Assembly: GCA_964398055.1 (NCBI GenBank)
Contig: CAYNLK010000051.1
Span: 1-43,242 of the forward strand
Source: CAYNLK01 sp964398055
GTDB lineage: Bacteria; Chloroflexota; Anaerolineae; 4572-78; J111
Reading direction: 5' to 3'
Length of the DNA: 43,242 nucleotides
The translations under genes were made by a program, and so were the position numbers. Within the stretch, counting starts at the first letter, position 1; each line of letters begins with the position of its first letter. Shown one piece after another: positions 8,316-15,954 of the stretch. The notes beneath the pieces were generated by a model. That model was not told the DNA's origin. It saw only the letters and a program-made list of their open reading frames with translations, and did no database searches.

Positions 8316-8993
8316 ATGGCTGAATCGCTGCTTATCGCCAGACGATATTACGTTTGGTTTATGCTGGGCCTGCTGCCCCTGCTTTTGGTTTTAGTTGGAT
8401 GTGAAGTGCCCGCTGAGCTAAGTTTGGGAGGGGGAGGGCGCAACTCAGTTCAACCACCCCATTCTGTCTTTGCCGCTGCCTACAAATTTGTGCCCGTCCG
8501 CCAGGCGGCGTTTAAGGATGGCGAAGTAGAAATGAGTCAAGAATATGTTCACCTGCCGGCCCAACCAACTTTCCAAGTGGCAGTAGGGTACCCTTTACAT
8601 ATCGAGAGCTATCACCTCAGCCGCGGTAGCAAATTTGGCCGGGTCGATATCTGGGTCAACGGCCAACTGGTCCGCAGTGAACAGAGCGGCGGACCGGCGG
8701 CTTTTCCCGATTACCTGGGGAAGATGCAAGTATTGGGCTGGCCCAATGGCGTCGCCTCTCCAGAATTTATGCTCTTGCCCTCCTCTAACTGCCAACGGGT
8801 CGGGGAGAAGGGGTTGACCCGGCGACTCAATCCGATTGAACTGAAATATCCCTCGTCTACCTGGTCGCTTTGCCACACCTGGATCGGGTTGACGCCAGGC
8901 ACTTATGAGTTGAAAATGCGGGCCACCGACATCGCCGGCGTTGAAGGGGACTGGACTCGCCCCCAGCGGATCGAGGTCTTCGAGGTCAAATAA
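8316..8993 (+). CDS. Predicted lipoprotein with C-terminal Ig-like segment
   Basis: A 225-residue protein starting 5 nt after an excellent ribosome-binding site (AAAGGAGG). A hydrophobic N-terminal helix (about residues 14-29) ends in the lipobox LVGC, so it should be a membrane-anchored lipoprotein. The C-terminal 100 residues carry VDIWVNGQLV and GTYELKMRATDIAG...GDWTRPQRIEV, which look like a bacterial Ig-like or fibronectin-like beta-sandwich strand pattern. I do not recognise a specific family. Its stop codon directly abuts the GTG start of queA, suggesting co-transcription, though no functional link is apparent. Confidence 0.75.
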   Translation: MAESLLIARRYYVWFMLGLLPLLLVLVGCEVPAELSLGGGGRNSVQPPHSVFAAAYKFVPVRQAAFKDGEVEMSQEYVHLPAQPTFQVAVGYPLHIESYHLSRGSKFGRVDIWVNGQLVRSEQSGGPAAFPDYLGKMQVLGWPNGVASPEFMLLPSSNCQRVGEKGLTRRLNPIELKYPSSTWSLCHTWIGLTPGTYELKMRATDIAGVEGDWTRPQRIEVFEVK

Positions 8994-10223
8994 GTGGACA
9001 TCCGCCAATTCGATTATTACCTGCCCCCGGAGTTGATTGCCCAGACCCCCATCGAACCTCGCCACGCCTCCCGGTTACTGGTCGTGGATCGGCGCGCCGG
9101 CCAGCTCAGCCATCGCACCTTTGCTGACATCATAGACCTTCTCCACCCCGGCGACATTTTGATTGCCAACGATACGCGGGTCATCCCGGCCCGGTTGTTT
9201 GGTCGCAAGCAAAGCGGCGGTCAGGTGGAGATTTTGCTGCTCAAGCAGCTCGATGAGGTGCAGTGGGAAGCCCTGGTCGGCGGCAAGCGGCTGCGGCCGG
9301 GGGTGGTGGTGGAGATAGCGGTAGAGGGGCAGGGGGGCAGGGGAGCAGAGGAGCAAGGGGGCAGAGGGGCAGAGGGGAAAGTCTCCCCTGCCCCCTTGCA
9401 CCCTTGCTCCTCTGCTTCACTTTTTGTCACGATCAAAAAAGAGCTGGGCGAGTCGCGCCGGTTGGTCCAATTCAGCCAACCCATTAACGACCTGCTGGAC
9501 GAAGTTGGGCACACGCCGCTGCCGCCGTATATCCACACGGTTTTAGAGGACGGCGAGCGTTACCAGACCGTCTTCAGCCGGATCGATGGCTCGGCGGCGG
9601 CGCCCACAGCCGGGCTGCACTTTACCCCGGAAATTCTGCTGGCCTTGCGAGACAAAGGCGTGTTGCTGGATTATGTAACCCTGCACATCAGCCTGGACAC
9701 TTTCAAGCCGGTCACAGCCGAGCAGGTGGAGCAGCACGCCATCCACCGGGAGTACGCCCGCCTGAGCGTCGCCACGGCTCACCGCATCAACCAGGCTAAA
9801 CTGGCCGGTGGGCGGCTGGTCGCTGTGGGCACGACTGCGGTTCGGACGCTGGAAACCGCGGCCTTGCGCAGCGCCGGAGTGACGGGTTCGCTCAAGGAGG
9901 CCAGCACATTTACCCCCCCTTCACCCCCCCTTTTAGGGGGGGAATTGGGGCCGAGCTGCTCCTCCACTGGTAGGGGGGGCGGGGCGGGGTGTCCGTGGAA
10001 ACCTGTTAGCGCCATTGAAGAAGAAACTGATCTCTACATCTACCCCGGCTTCACCTTCCGGGCAGTGGACGTGTTGCTGACCAACTTTCACCTGCCTAAA
10101 TCGACCTTGCTGATGCTGGTTAGCGCCTTTGCCGGACCGGAGCTGATCCGCCGGGCTTATGAGGTGGCTATTGCCGAGCGATATCGCTTTTACTCCTTTG
10201 GCGATGCCATGTTGATTGTGTAA
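8994..10223 (+). CDS. queA: S-adenosylmethionine:tRNA ribosyltransferase-isomerase QueA, with two repeat insertions
   Basis: QueA transfers and isomerises the ribose of SAM onto preQ1 at the tRNA wobble position, making epoxyqueuosine. Family segments are clear: YYLPPELIAQTPIEPRHASR at the N-terminus, GDILIANDTRVIPARL, GRKQSGGQVEILLL, HTPLPPYI, AAPTAGLHFTPEILL, and NFHLPKSTLLMLVSAFAG near the end. It starts at GTG right after the upstream TAA. At 409 residues it is about 60 longer than usual. The excess is two low-complexity insertions at about residues 111-142 and 305-335. Both are encoded by G/C-rich inverted repeats like intergenic elements and both keep the frame. All conserved blocks remain, so the enzyme may be functional. 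Confidence 0.95.
   Translation: MDIRQFDYYLPPELIAQTPIEPRHASRLLVVDRRAGQLSHRTFADIIDLLHPGDILIANDTRVIPARLFGRKQSGGQVEILLLKQLDEVQWEALVGGKRLRPGVVVEIAVEGQGGRGAEEQGGRGAEGKVSPAPLHPCSSASLFVTIKKELGESRRLVQFSQPINDLLDEVGHTPLPPYIHTVLEDGERYQTVFSRIDGSAAAPTAGLHFTPEILLALRDKGVLLDYVTLHISLDTFKPVTAEQVEQHAIHREYARLSVATAHRINQAKLAGGRLVAVGTTAVRTLETAALRSAGVTGSLKEASTFTPPSPPLLGGELGPSCSSTGRGGGAGCPWKPVSAIEEETDLYIYPGFTFRAVDVLLTNFHLPKSTLLMLVSAFAGPELIRRAYEVAIAERYRFYSFGDAMLIV
9325..9420. repeat. In-frame palindromic insertion 1 in queA
   Basis: The first half is reiterated GGGGCAGGGGAGCAGAGG-like sequence. The second half (CCCCTGCCCCC, CTTGCTCCTCTGC) is its approximate reverse complement, so the insert forms a long hairpin. It falls between the QueA segments VVVEIA and VTIKKELGESRR, which are normally almost adjacent, and adds roughly 30 residues rich in Gly, Arg, Glu, Pro and Ser. 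Confidence 0.7.
9908..9990. repeat. In-frame palindromic insertion 2 in queA
   Basis: The sequence contains CCCCCCC-TTTTA-GGGGGGG with flanking CCCCCCTTCA and GAATTGGGG, then a second G-run block. It falls in a loop between the RTLETAA segment and TDLYIYPG of QueA and adds about 30 residues (TPPSPPLLGGELG...). A similar poly-G/poly-C core sits in the intergenic element at 20027-20117. Confidence 0.7.
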
Positions 10224-10228
10224 CATTT

Positions 10229-10263
10229 CAAGTGACCGGCACTTTAGAAGTGCCGGTCACTTG
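10229..10263. terminator. Strong hairpin after queA
   Basis: CAAGTGACCGGCACTT and its exact reverse complement form a 16-bp stem with a 3-nt loop. No T-run follows. The arm sequence is shared with the element at 15973-16066, so it is both a likely transcript end and a minimal member of repeat family C. Confidence 0.7.
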
Positions 10264-10266
10264 TCG

Positions 10267-10295
10267 TTGCCTCTCCGCTGATTATTGATTATAAT
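10267..10295 (+). promoter_or_regulatory. Promoter of gatB
   Basis: TTGCCT (10267-10272), a 17-nt spacer and TATAAT (10290-10295) make a good sigma70-type promoter. It gives a short leader of roughly 30 nt before the ATG at 10333. Confidence 0.55.
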
Positions 10296-10332
10296 GTGGT
10301 CGGCGCGCCGGAAAATTGGCCCAGGCTGGAGT

Positions 10333-11781
10333 ATGAAATACCAACCCATCATCGGCATGGAAGTCCATGTCGAGTTAAATACCAAAAGCAAAATGTTCTG
10401 CGGTTGCAGCGCCGATATCTTTGGCGCGCCGCCCAACAGCCACGTTTGCCCGGTCTGTTTGGGGATGCCGGGGACCCTGCCGGTGATCAATGAGAAGGCG
10501 GTGGAGTACACGGTGATGCTCGGCCTGGCCCTCAACTGCGAGATTCAGCGCCACAACGTTTTTGCCCGCAAAAACTACTTTTATCCCGACCTGCCCAAAG
10601 GTTACCAGATTTCCCAGTACGAATTGCCTCTCTGCCTGAACGGCTACGTAGATATCGAAACCGAGGCCGGCAATGGCCCCAAGCGGGTGCGGATTCGCCG
10701 GGTCCACCTGGAAGAAGATACCGGCAAGCTGGTCCACGTCAACGAGCACAGCTTGGTTGATCTCAACCGGGCCGGGGTGCCGTTAATGGAGATCGTTACC
10801 GAGGCCGATATCAACTCGGCCGACGAAGCCTACGCCTACGTGACCAAGCTACGCCAACTGGTCCGTTACCTGGGCATCAGCAGCGGTGATATGGAAAAAG
10901 GGGCTATGCGCTGCGAGGTCAACCTGTCGCTGATGGATGTCGAGACAGGCCGGTGGGGCGTCAAGGTAGAAATCAAGAATCTCAACTCCTTCCGCTCGGT
11001 GCGCAACGCCATTGCTTACGAGATCGAGCGGCAGGCCAGAGTGCTGCACGAAGGCGGTGTCATCGAGCAGGTGACGATGGGTTGGGATGAGAATCGCGGC
11101 GTCACCTTTTTGCAACGTAGTAAGGAGGGCGACACCGGTTATCGTTACTTCCCGGAGCCGGACCTGCCGCCGTTGGAGCTGGAGCCGGCCTGGATCGAGC
11201 AGGTCAAAGCCAAAGTACCGGAATTGCCCGACGCCAAGCTGGCTCGCTACAAGACCGCTTATGACTTGTCCAAGAAAGAAGCGGCGGTGCTGGTGGAGGA
11301 TCGGAGTGTGGCCGAGTTTTTCGACCGGGCTGTCGCCGCCGCGGCAAACTCGGTCGGGGTGACGCCCAAGTTGATCAGCAACTGGGTCTCAGGCGAGCTG
11401 TTCCGGCTGCTGGGTGAAAGCGGCGCTGATATGGCCGGGTTGAAGTTGCAGCCGGAGCACTTGGTCAGCCTGATCGAGCTGGTCAATGCCAATACCATTA
11501 ACCAGACCGGGGCCAAGCAGGTTTTTGGGGTGATGTTTGAATCCGGCCGCTCACCGGCCGAGATCATCAAAGAATTGGGCCTGGAGCAGATCAGCGACGC
11601 CGGGCAACTGCTCTCAACCGTGCAGCAGGTCATCGCCGACAACCCCGGGCCGGTGGAACAGTTCCGGGGCGGTAAGGAGACGGTCATTAAATTCCTGGTT
11701 GGCCAGGTAATGCGAGCTACCAGGGGCAAAGCCAACCCTCAGTTGGTCGAGCAGATGCTGCGGGAGCAGTTGCAGGCTTAG
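10333..11781 (+). CDS. gatB: Aspartyl/glutamyl-tRNA amidotransferase subunit B
   Basis: A 482-residue GatB, the kinase/transamidase subunit of GatCAB. This complex converts Glu-tRNA(Gln) or Asp-tRNA(Asn) to the amide form in organisms lacking the cognate synthetase. The N-terminus YQPIIGMEVHVEL is diagnostic. Cysteines 23, 25, 39 and 42 form the GatB zinc site, and KNYFYPDLPKGYQISQYE and DLNRAGVPLMEIV follow. The C-terminal YqeY-like domain includes NTINQTGAKQVF. The ATG at 10333 has GGAG very close upstream. The frame extends 16 codons further 5', but that part overlaps the promoter. gatA and gatC are not in the window. Confidence 0.96.
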   Translation: MKYQPIIGMEVHVELNTKSKMFCGCSADIFGAPPNSHVCPVCLGMPGTLPVINEKAVEYTVMLGLALNCEIQRHNVFARKNYFYPDLPKGYQISQYELPLCLNGYVDIETEAGNGPKRVRIRRVHLEEDTGKLVHVNEHSLVDLNRAGVPLMEIVTEADINSADEAYAYVTKLRQLVRYLGISSGDMEKGAMRCEVNLSLMDVETGRWGVKVEIKNLNSFRSVRNAIAYEIERQARVLHEGGVIEQVTMGWDENRGVTFLQRSKEGDTGYRYFPEPDLPPLELEPAWIEQVKAKVPELPDAKLARYKTAYDLSKKEAAVLVEDRSVAEFFDRAVAAAANSVGVTPKLISNWVSGELFRLLGESGADMAGLKLQPEHLVSLIELVNANTINQTGAKQVFGVMFESGRSPAEIIKELGLEQISDAGQLLSTVQQVIADNPGPVEQFRGGKETVIKFLVGQVMRATRGKANPQLVEQMLREQLQA

Positions 11782-11806
11782 ATAGTAGGCCAGTCAATTA
11801 TAGATG

Positions 11807-12107
11807 TCCAGAAAAGTTTTTCCCACTCATTTTGAGCGGAGATTAGGAGATTAGGGGATTTTTTCTTTGTTTTTCATCACCTAACACCTGCACTTGCGCC
11901 CAGGTGCAAGTGTCCCCTAATCCTAATACTTTTCAAATAAGCGATTGAAATCGCTCCTATAGGGCTAAAGCCGGTCGTCCGCCTACGCGGACGAAGAGTC
12001 CTCTGCCCGCGCAGGCGGGCATCACGGCTTAGCCCTGGAGATGTGGTTTAAACCGCTCTCTCTTATTTGAAATGTATTGCCCCTAATCCCCGCAAAACTT
12101 TTCTGGA
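11807..12107. repeat. 300-nt nested fold-back element, family A copy 2
   Basis: Most of the 461-nt gap between gatB and the dehydrogenase gene. Outer arms TCCAGAAAAGTTTT (11807-11820) and AAAACTTTTCTGGA (12094-12107) are perfect complements. Inside are blocks AATCCCC/GGGGATT-like, a local hairpin around GCACTTGCGCCCAGG, and arms CTTTTCAAATAAGCG versus CTCTTATTTGAAA. The core carries GTCCGCCTACGCGGAC (11977-11992) and a second 16-bp palindrome (12005-12020), matching 126-168. No protein-coding potential is seen. Confidence 0.75.
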
Positions 12108-12132
12108 GGATTTTAGATCAAGTACAGTACAC

Positions 12133-12166
12133 AAGGAGGTGTATGCATAAGATGAGCTCGGGTTGA
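12133..12166 (+). promoter_or_regulatory. Possible leader peptide upstream of glutamate dehydrogenase
   Basis: A textbook Shine-Dalgarno AAGGAGGT (12133-12140) is followed by ATG at 12143 and, in the same frame, ATG at 12152 (spacing 11), ending at TGA 12164-12166. The encoded peptide would be MHKMSSG or MSSG. A terminator-like hairpin follows within ten bases, and the gdh gene starts 76 nt after the stop. The layout resembles a translation-coupled attenuator, though no run of regulatory codons is present. The function is speculative. Confidence 0.3.
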
Positions 12167-12172
12167 ATTGGG

Positions 12173-12204
12173 GCGGACCTTTTGGAAAGGGGTTCGCTTT
12201 TTTT
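12173..12204 (+). terminator. Intrinsic terminator / attenuator upstream of glutamate dehydrogenase
   Basis: GCGGACC pairs with GGTTCGC (one G-T wobble), with inner CCTTT/AAAGG pairing, followed directly by seven T residues. It precedes the dehydrogenase by 38 nt with no gene upstream except gatB 400 nt away, so it either ends readthrough from the repeat region or attenuates gdh. Confidence 0.6.
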
Positions 12205-12242
12205 GTTTCTATTGTTGATTAATTGATGGAGAGATTCTTACT

Positions 12243-13490
12243 ATGTCTGAAACAAATCCTTTCAAGATCGCGCAACACCAACTCGACGAGGCCGCGGCTA
12301 TTTTGGGTTTGGATCCGGCTACCCACGCCCTGCTGCGGGAGCCGCTGCGCCAGTTGATCGTCAGTATTCCGGTCCGCATGGACGACGGCAGCGTGAAAGT
12401 TTTTCAGGGCTACCGGGTGCAGTACAACGATGCCCGCGGCCCGTGCAAGGGTGGCCTGCGCTGGCATCCCGATGAAACCCTTGATACGGTCAAGGCCCTG
12501 GCGGCCTGGATGACCTGGAAAACGGCCGTGGTCGATATTCCGCTGGGCGGCGGCAAAGGCGGGGTGACCTGCAATCCCAAAGAGCTGTCGCCAACCGAGC
12601 AGGAGCGGCTGGCCCGGGGTTACATCCGGGCGGTCTGGAAAATCCTGGGCGAGCAGACCGACATCCCCGCCCCGGATGTTTACACCAACCCGCAGATCAT
12701 GGCCTGGATGATGGACGAGTACAGTATCATTCGCGGCTACATGATCCCCGGCGTTATCACCGGCAAGCCATTAGCGCTGGGCGGTTCGGCCGGCCGGGAC
12801 GATGCCACGGCCCGAGGCGGCATCTATACCACGCGCGAAGCCGGCCAGGTGTTGGGGCTGAATCTGCGTGGAGCGACCGCGGCCATTCAGGGTTACGGTA
12901 ATGCCGGGCAACACGCCCACCAACTGGCCGAAGAGGTTCTGGGTATGCGGGTGGTGGCCGTGTCTGACTCGAAAGGCGGCATTTACCAGGAAGATGGGCT
13001 TGGTTTTGAAAGCACGATGAGATATAAGCACGAAACCGGCTCGGTGGTGGAGATGCCACACACCACACCCCTCACCAACGCGGAGCTGTTGGAACTGGAT
13101 GTGACGGTCCTCTTCCCCGCCGCGCTTGAAAATGTGATCACCGAGGCCAACGCGCCCAATATCAGCGCCAAGATTGTGGCCGAGTTGGCCAACGGTCCCA
13201 CCACCCCGGAAGCAGACCAGATTTTGCATGTCAAAGGGGTCTACGTTATTCCCGATTTTCTGTGCAACGCCGGCGGGGTTACGGTGAGCTATTTTGAGCA
13301 GGTTCAAAACGCTTACAATTATTACTGGCCGTTGGAAATGGTGTATGAGCGACTGGATAAGAAGATGACCGCCGCCTTCCACGCCGTCCATAAGATGGCC
13401 CAGGCCAAGAGGGTGCACAACCGCCTGGCGGCTTATCTGGTGGCCGTGGAGCGGGTGGCCGAGGCGGCCAAGCTGCGGGGCTGGGTGTAA
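12243..13490 (+). CDS. Glu/Leu/Phe/Val dehydrogenase family, probably glutamate dehydrogenase
   Basis: A 415-residue hexameric-type amino acid dehydrogenase catalysing reversible NAD(P)-dependent deamination of glutamate to 2-oxoglutarate and ammonia. Substrate and catalytic lysines are visible as PCKGGLRWHP (Lys69), MTWKTAV (Lys93) and GGGKGG (Lys105). The Rossmann nucleotide-binding motif is IQGYGNAGQHAH near residue 220. The C-terminus has the family segment FLCNAGGVTVSYFEQVQN. The start follows GGAGAG with good spacing. Length is normal for bacterial GDH. Cofactor preference cannot be read with confidence. A terminator-like hairpin follows at 13516. Confidence 0.93.
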   Translation: MSETNPFKIAQHQLDEAAAILGLDPATHALLREPLRQLIVSIPVRMDDGSVKVFQGYRVQYNDARGPCKGGLRWHPDETLDTVKALAAWMTWKTAVVDIPLGGGKGGVTCNPKELSPTEQERLARGYIRAVWKILGEQTDIPAPDVYTNPQIMAWMMDEYSIIRGYMIPGVITGKPLALGGSAGRDDATARGGIYTTREAGQVLGLNLRGATAAIQGYGNAGQHAHQLAEEVLGMRVVAVSDSKGGIYQEDGLGFESTMRYKHETGSVVEMPHTTPLTNAELLELDVTVLFPAALENVITEANAPNISAKIVAELANGPTTPEADQILHVKGVYVIPDFLCNAGGVTVSYFEQVQNAYNYYWPLEMVYERLDKKMTAAFHAVHKMAQAKRVHNRLAAYLVAVERVAEAAKLRGWV

Positions 13491-13515
13491 CGATAACCGC
13501 CGATAAACCAAAATA

Positions 13516-13548
13516 AGACCTGTCGGGTTTTCAAGACCCGGCAGGTCT
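13516..13548. terminator. Hairpin after glutamate dehydrogenase
   Basis: AGACCTGTCGGGT and ACCCGGCAGGTCT-like arms (one mismatch) surround a short TTTCAAG loop. It is placed 25 nt after the gdh stop and lacks a long T-run. Confidence 0.6.
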
Positions 13549-13594
13549 GCGGAGTTTAGCGGTAAGTCCGGCTAAACGCGCCTTTGTATGTGTA

Positions 13595-13695
13595 CTCAGG
13601 TTCGCTCATGTTAAATACAAATGCACGGTAGGGGCGCAAGGCCTTGCGCCCCTACATAATAAGCACTTGTTCTGAACATGAGCCCTCAGATTATC
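13595..13695. repeat. Nested palindromic element with perfect 28-bp core
   Basis: A perfect 28-bp palindrome at 13628-13655 (half-site GTAGGGGCGCAAGG) is flanked by imperfect arms CTCAGGTTCGCTCATGTT and AACATGAGCCCTCAG. The gap between the gdh terminator and the small ORF at 13715 otherwise shows nothing. Confidence 0.75.
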
Positions 13696-13714
13696 GCTGT
13701 ACCTATCCTTCGAG

Positions 13715-13894
13715 CTATTTGAAGGGACCGCTTGAAGTGAACGGATCAGACTGTTCGAGAGCGTGTCGATTCTCGAACTGATTTACTTTTTCGACAGTTG
13801 AAGGTGTGGTTGCGGGGATTTGTTGTAAGAATAAATTGATAAGAAGGCCGATAATTAGCGCTTTGATAAAAAGTTGAGTAGCTTGCTTTAGCAT
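13715..13894 (-). CDS. Possible small membrane protein (59 aa)
   Basis: A short open frame starting MLKQATQLF with one hydrophobic helix (FIKALIIGLLINLFLQ, residues 9-24) and a polar, Ser/Thr/Glu-rich tail ending SSGPFK. A TACAAT-like -10 box lies about 40 nt upstream on the same strand. The ribosome-binding site is weak. It lies downstream of the DUF2085 gene in the same direction. The clean helix-plus-tail organisation argues for a real small protein, but there is no family evidence. Confidence 0.4.
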   Translation of the reverse strand: MLKQATQLFIKALIIGLLINLFLQQIPATTPSTVEKVNQFENRHALEQSDPFTSSGPFK

Positions 13895-13981
13895 CTGATA
13901 TGCTCGAATTGATCAATCTTTTTTGATATTGTACCTTTGCCTGGAACGCTCCGGCAATGAACTATTGGTCCCGGTCTGAGG

Positions 13982-14812
13982 CTAAAAGGGCAGGCCGACG
14001 GCTTTGGTAACAGTCGCCCGCAGCCAATCCATCCCGCCGATCAGCAGAAAAGAAACGGCCAAACCCATAGCCGCCGGTAGGACCACATCGCTCCAACCAC
14101 GAGCGTAACCCTCCCGGCGAGTGACAATCAGAACCAGGCCCATATTGACCAACCCCAGCATTAGCAGCACCCCCACCGTGCTCAGAATCGCCAGTGGATA
14201 GAGCAGGAACGGCTGCTGCCACAACACCAGCAGGATGATCAGCCCTCCCCCGATCAAAAAGAGCGCCAGTTCCTTGAAGTTGTTAAGAACCCGTTCGGGC
14301 TTGAGCAAGCTGGTATGCCACAGGCTGGCGCTGATGACCGGAAAAACGATCACACTTAGCGCCAGTCCATTGAACGTGCCGGTCGTTAGCCGTAGCCAGT
14401 TGTGCGGTTCGTATAGATGCGGTCCTCTCAATAAAGTCAGGTAAGAGTTCACTCCGTCAAAACCCATTACCGCGATAAAGCTCACCAGCACCCCCAGCAC
14501 CAGCGTCGGGGGAAATTCGGTCGAGCGATAGCGTTTCAGCAGGGTCAAGCCGACCAGCCCCATTAACGCCCCTAGGTAGATGCCGGTGCAGCGGGCGCAG
14601 AGCGGCAAAGGTGTGCCATCGATGTGGATGGTCCGGTCGGGGATCTGGTGGCAGATGGCGTAACCGATCAGGTGGGTTTTATCCAGAATGGTTACCGGCG
14701 GAAAAAGGAAAAATCCGGCGATAATCAACACTGAGACCGCCAGCAACAGACGATTGTACCGGGCCAGGCGGGGGGGGGGCAGGGTTGGGTGAGTAATTGT
14801 CGGGGAACTCAT
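13982..14812 (-). CDS. DUF2085 integral membrane protein
   Basis: A 276-residue polytopic membrane protein. After a Pro-rich cytoplasmic N-terminus, the first helix (about residues 24-42) is followed by the DUF2085 signature GYAICHQIPDRT ... LPLCARCTGIYLG. Its conserved His and three Cys suggest metal or cofactor binding near the membrane surface. Six or so further hydrophobic segments follow. No function is established for the family. It begins 3 nt after the SDR remnant's stop codon, so it sits at the end of the ACT-SDR transcript. The upstream SDR decay should not affect its own start, although its ribosome-binding site is poor. Confidence 0.8.
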   Translation of the reverse strand: MSSPTITHPTLPPPRLARYNRLLLAVSVLIIAGFFLFPPVTILDKTHLIGYAICHQIPDRTIHIDGTPLPLCARCTGIYLGALMGLVGLTLLKRYRSTEFPPTLVLGVLVSFIAVMGFDGVNSYLTLLRGPHLYEPHNWLRLTTGTFNGLALSVIVFPVISASLWHTSLLKPERVLNNFKELALFLIGGGLIILLVLWQQPFLLYPLAILSTVGVLLMLGLVNMGLVLIVTRREGYARGWSDVVLPAAMGLAVSFLLIGGMDWLRATVTKAVGLPF

Positions 14813-14815
14813 TGC

Positions 14816-15221
14816 TCAGGACCGCAGATAACTGGCGCCGTTGACGTCGATGATGCCGCCGGTGATGAATTCGGCCCCCTGGGAGGCCAAAAAGAGCATA
14901 GTATTATCATTCCTGATAGCTGACCTTATCCAGCGGATGGTCATAGAAAACACCGGCGCTGTTCACCAGAATGTCGATTTGCCGCAACGCGGTGATGGTC
15001 TCGGTGACCATTCGTTCCACGGCCAGGGGGTCCGCCACATCGGCCTGGACGATGATGTGGCCGGTACCGGTCAACGTGGCCTGCACTTCCGCGGCGGCCT
15101 GGCGCTGCTGGCGGTAATGAATGGCTACCTGCGCCCCGGCCTTAGCAAAAGCAATAGCCGTGGCCCGACCAATACCGCGCGACGCGCCGGTAATCAATAC
15201 TTTCTTGTCTCTAAAATCCAT
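14816..15221 (-). pseudogene. Short-chain dehydrogenase/reductase (FabG-like) remnant with internal deletion
   Basis: The N-terminal 100 residues are a typical classical SDR: VLITGASRGIGRATAIAFA (NAD(P)-binding TGxxxGIG), DVADP, and DILVNSAGVF (the NxAG motif). After VSYQE the frame hits consecutive TGA and TAA stops. About 15 nt later, in another frame, the family's C-terminal end appears: LFLASQGAEFITGGIIDVNG. The central part with the catalytic Ser and YxxxK is missing, about 340 nt by comparison with the usual 250-residue length. The start overlaps the ACT gene's stop in TGATG, a coupling arrangement. The product cannot be an active SDR. Confidence 0.85.
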
Positions 15222-15757
15222 CAGTTGACCGGTAGTTTCACTTCAATGTCCACCCCCAGCTCGTCGGCCAGTTCAGCCAGCTTACGGCGCAGTTCAGGCA
15301 GGCTTAGTTCCGGCGGCGCCTGGATCATAGCGTGCATGGAGAAGATGGGCGTTCCGGTGGTGGGGGCCCGGCCCACGTGAGTGTCCATCGTCTCGACCTG
15401 GATCTTTTGAGAAGCCAGATAGTGGGCCACGCGGTGGACAATCCCCTCGTGGTCGGCGCCAATGACGGAGATTTCGAAAGGCACAAAACCCTGAAATTTT
15501 TCCAATCTGGACAGATTGGTGGGGCGACTAATGACCGTCAGGTTGAATTCCTTCAAACTTTCCAACCCGGTGAGGAGTTTTTCCTCGGCTTCACCGGGCA
15601 GTGCCAGCAGCATAATAACGGCAAATTCACCGCCTAGCCGAGCCATCCGGCTCTCCTCGATGTTGGCATGATGACTCACGATCACTTCCGTAATTTTTTC
15701 CACAATGCCCCGTCGATCCGGTCCCACTGTGGTCACCACCAGGTACTCTTTTGCCAT
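15221..15757 (-). CDS. Two-ACT-domain protein, GcvR-like regulator
   Basis: A 178-residue protein made of two ACT domains: residues 1-80 (YLVVTTVGPDRRGIVEKITEV) and about 92-170 (FEISVIGADHEGIVHRVAHYL). This is the architecture of GcvR-type 'glycine cleavage system transcriptional repressor' proteins, which bind amino acids and act through protein contacts. No gcv genes are nearby, so the actual target is unknown. The start follows an excellent AAGGAGAA. Its stop overlaps the start of the SDR remnant, so it heads a minus-strand operon. Confidence 0.85.
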   Translation of the reverse strand: MAKEYLVVTTVGPDRRGIVEKITEVIVSHHANIEESRMARLGGEFAVIMLLALPGEAEEKLLTGLESLKEFNLTVISRPTNLSRLEKFQGFVPFEISVIGADHEGIVHRVAHYLASQKIQVETMDTHVGRAPTTGTPIFSMHAMIQAPPELSLPELRRKLAELADELGVDIEVKLPVN

Positions 15758-15954
15758 AATCTTTCTCCTTAATATATAATTTTAACAGTCCTTTGCTGGC
15801 ATTATGATGGATCTGATCGTTCGTTACCCAAGGAAACAATACCTAACCAACCAACCCGATCTCTGAATCCTCAAACCAGCAATTGTACCTATTTTAACAT
15901 CATCCGACCAGTTGCAAAAATGAGTTGACAGTCAACGTTGGGCAGGGAAGAAAT

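Noticed and set aside
13560..13700. A possible tRNA or structured RNA around the 28-bp palindrome
   Set aside because: No acceptor stem with T-loop consensus could be laid out; the structure is a simple palindrome with imperfect flanking arms.
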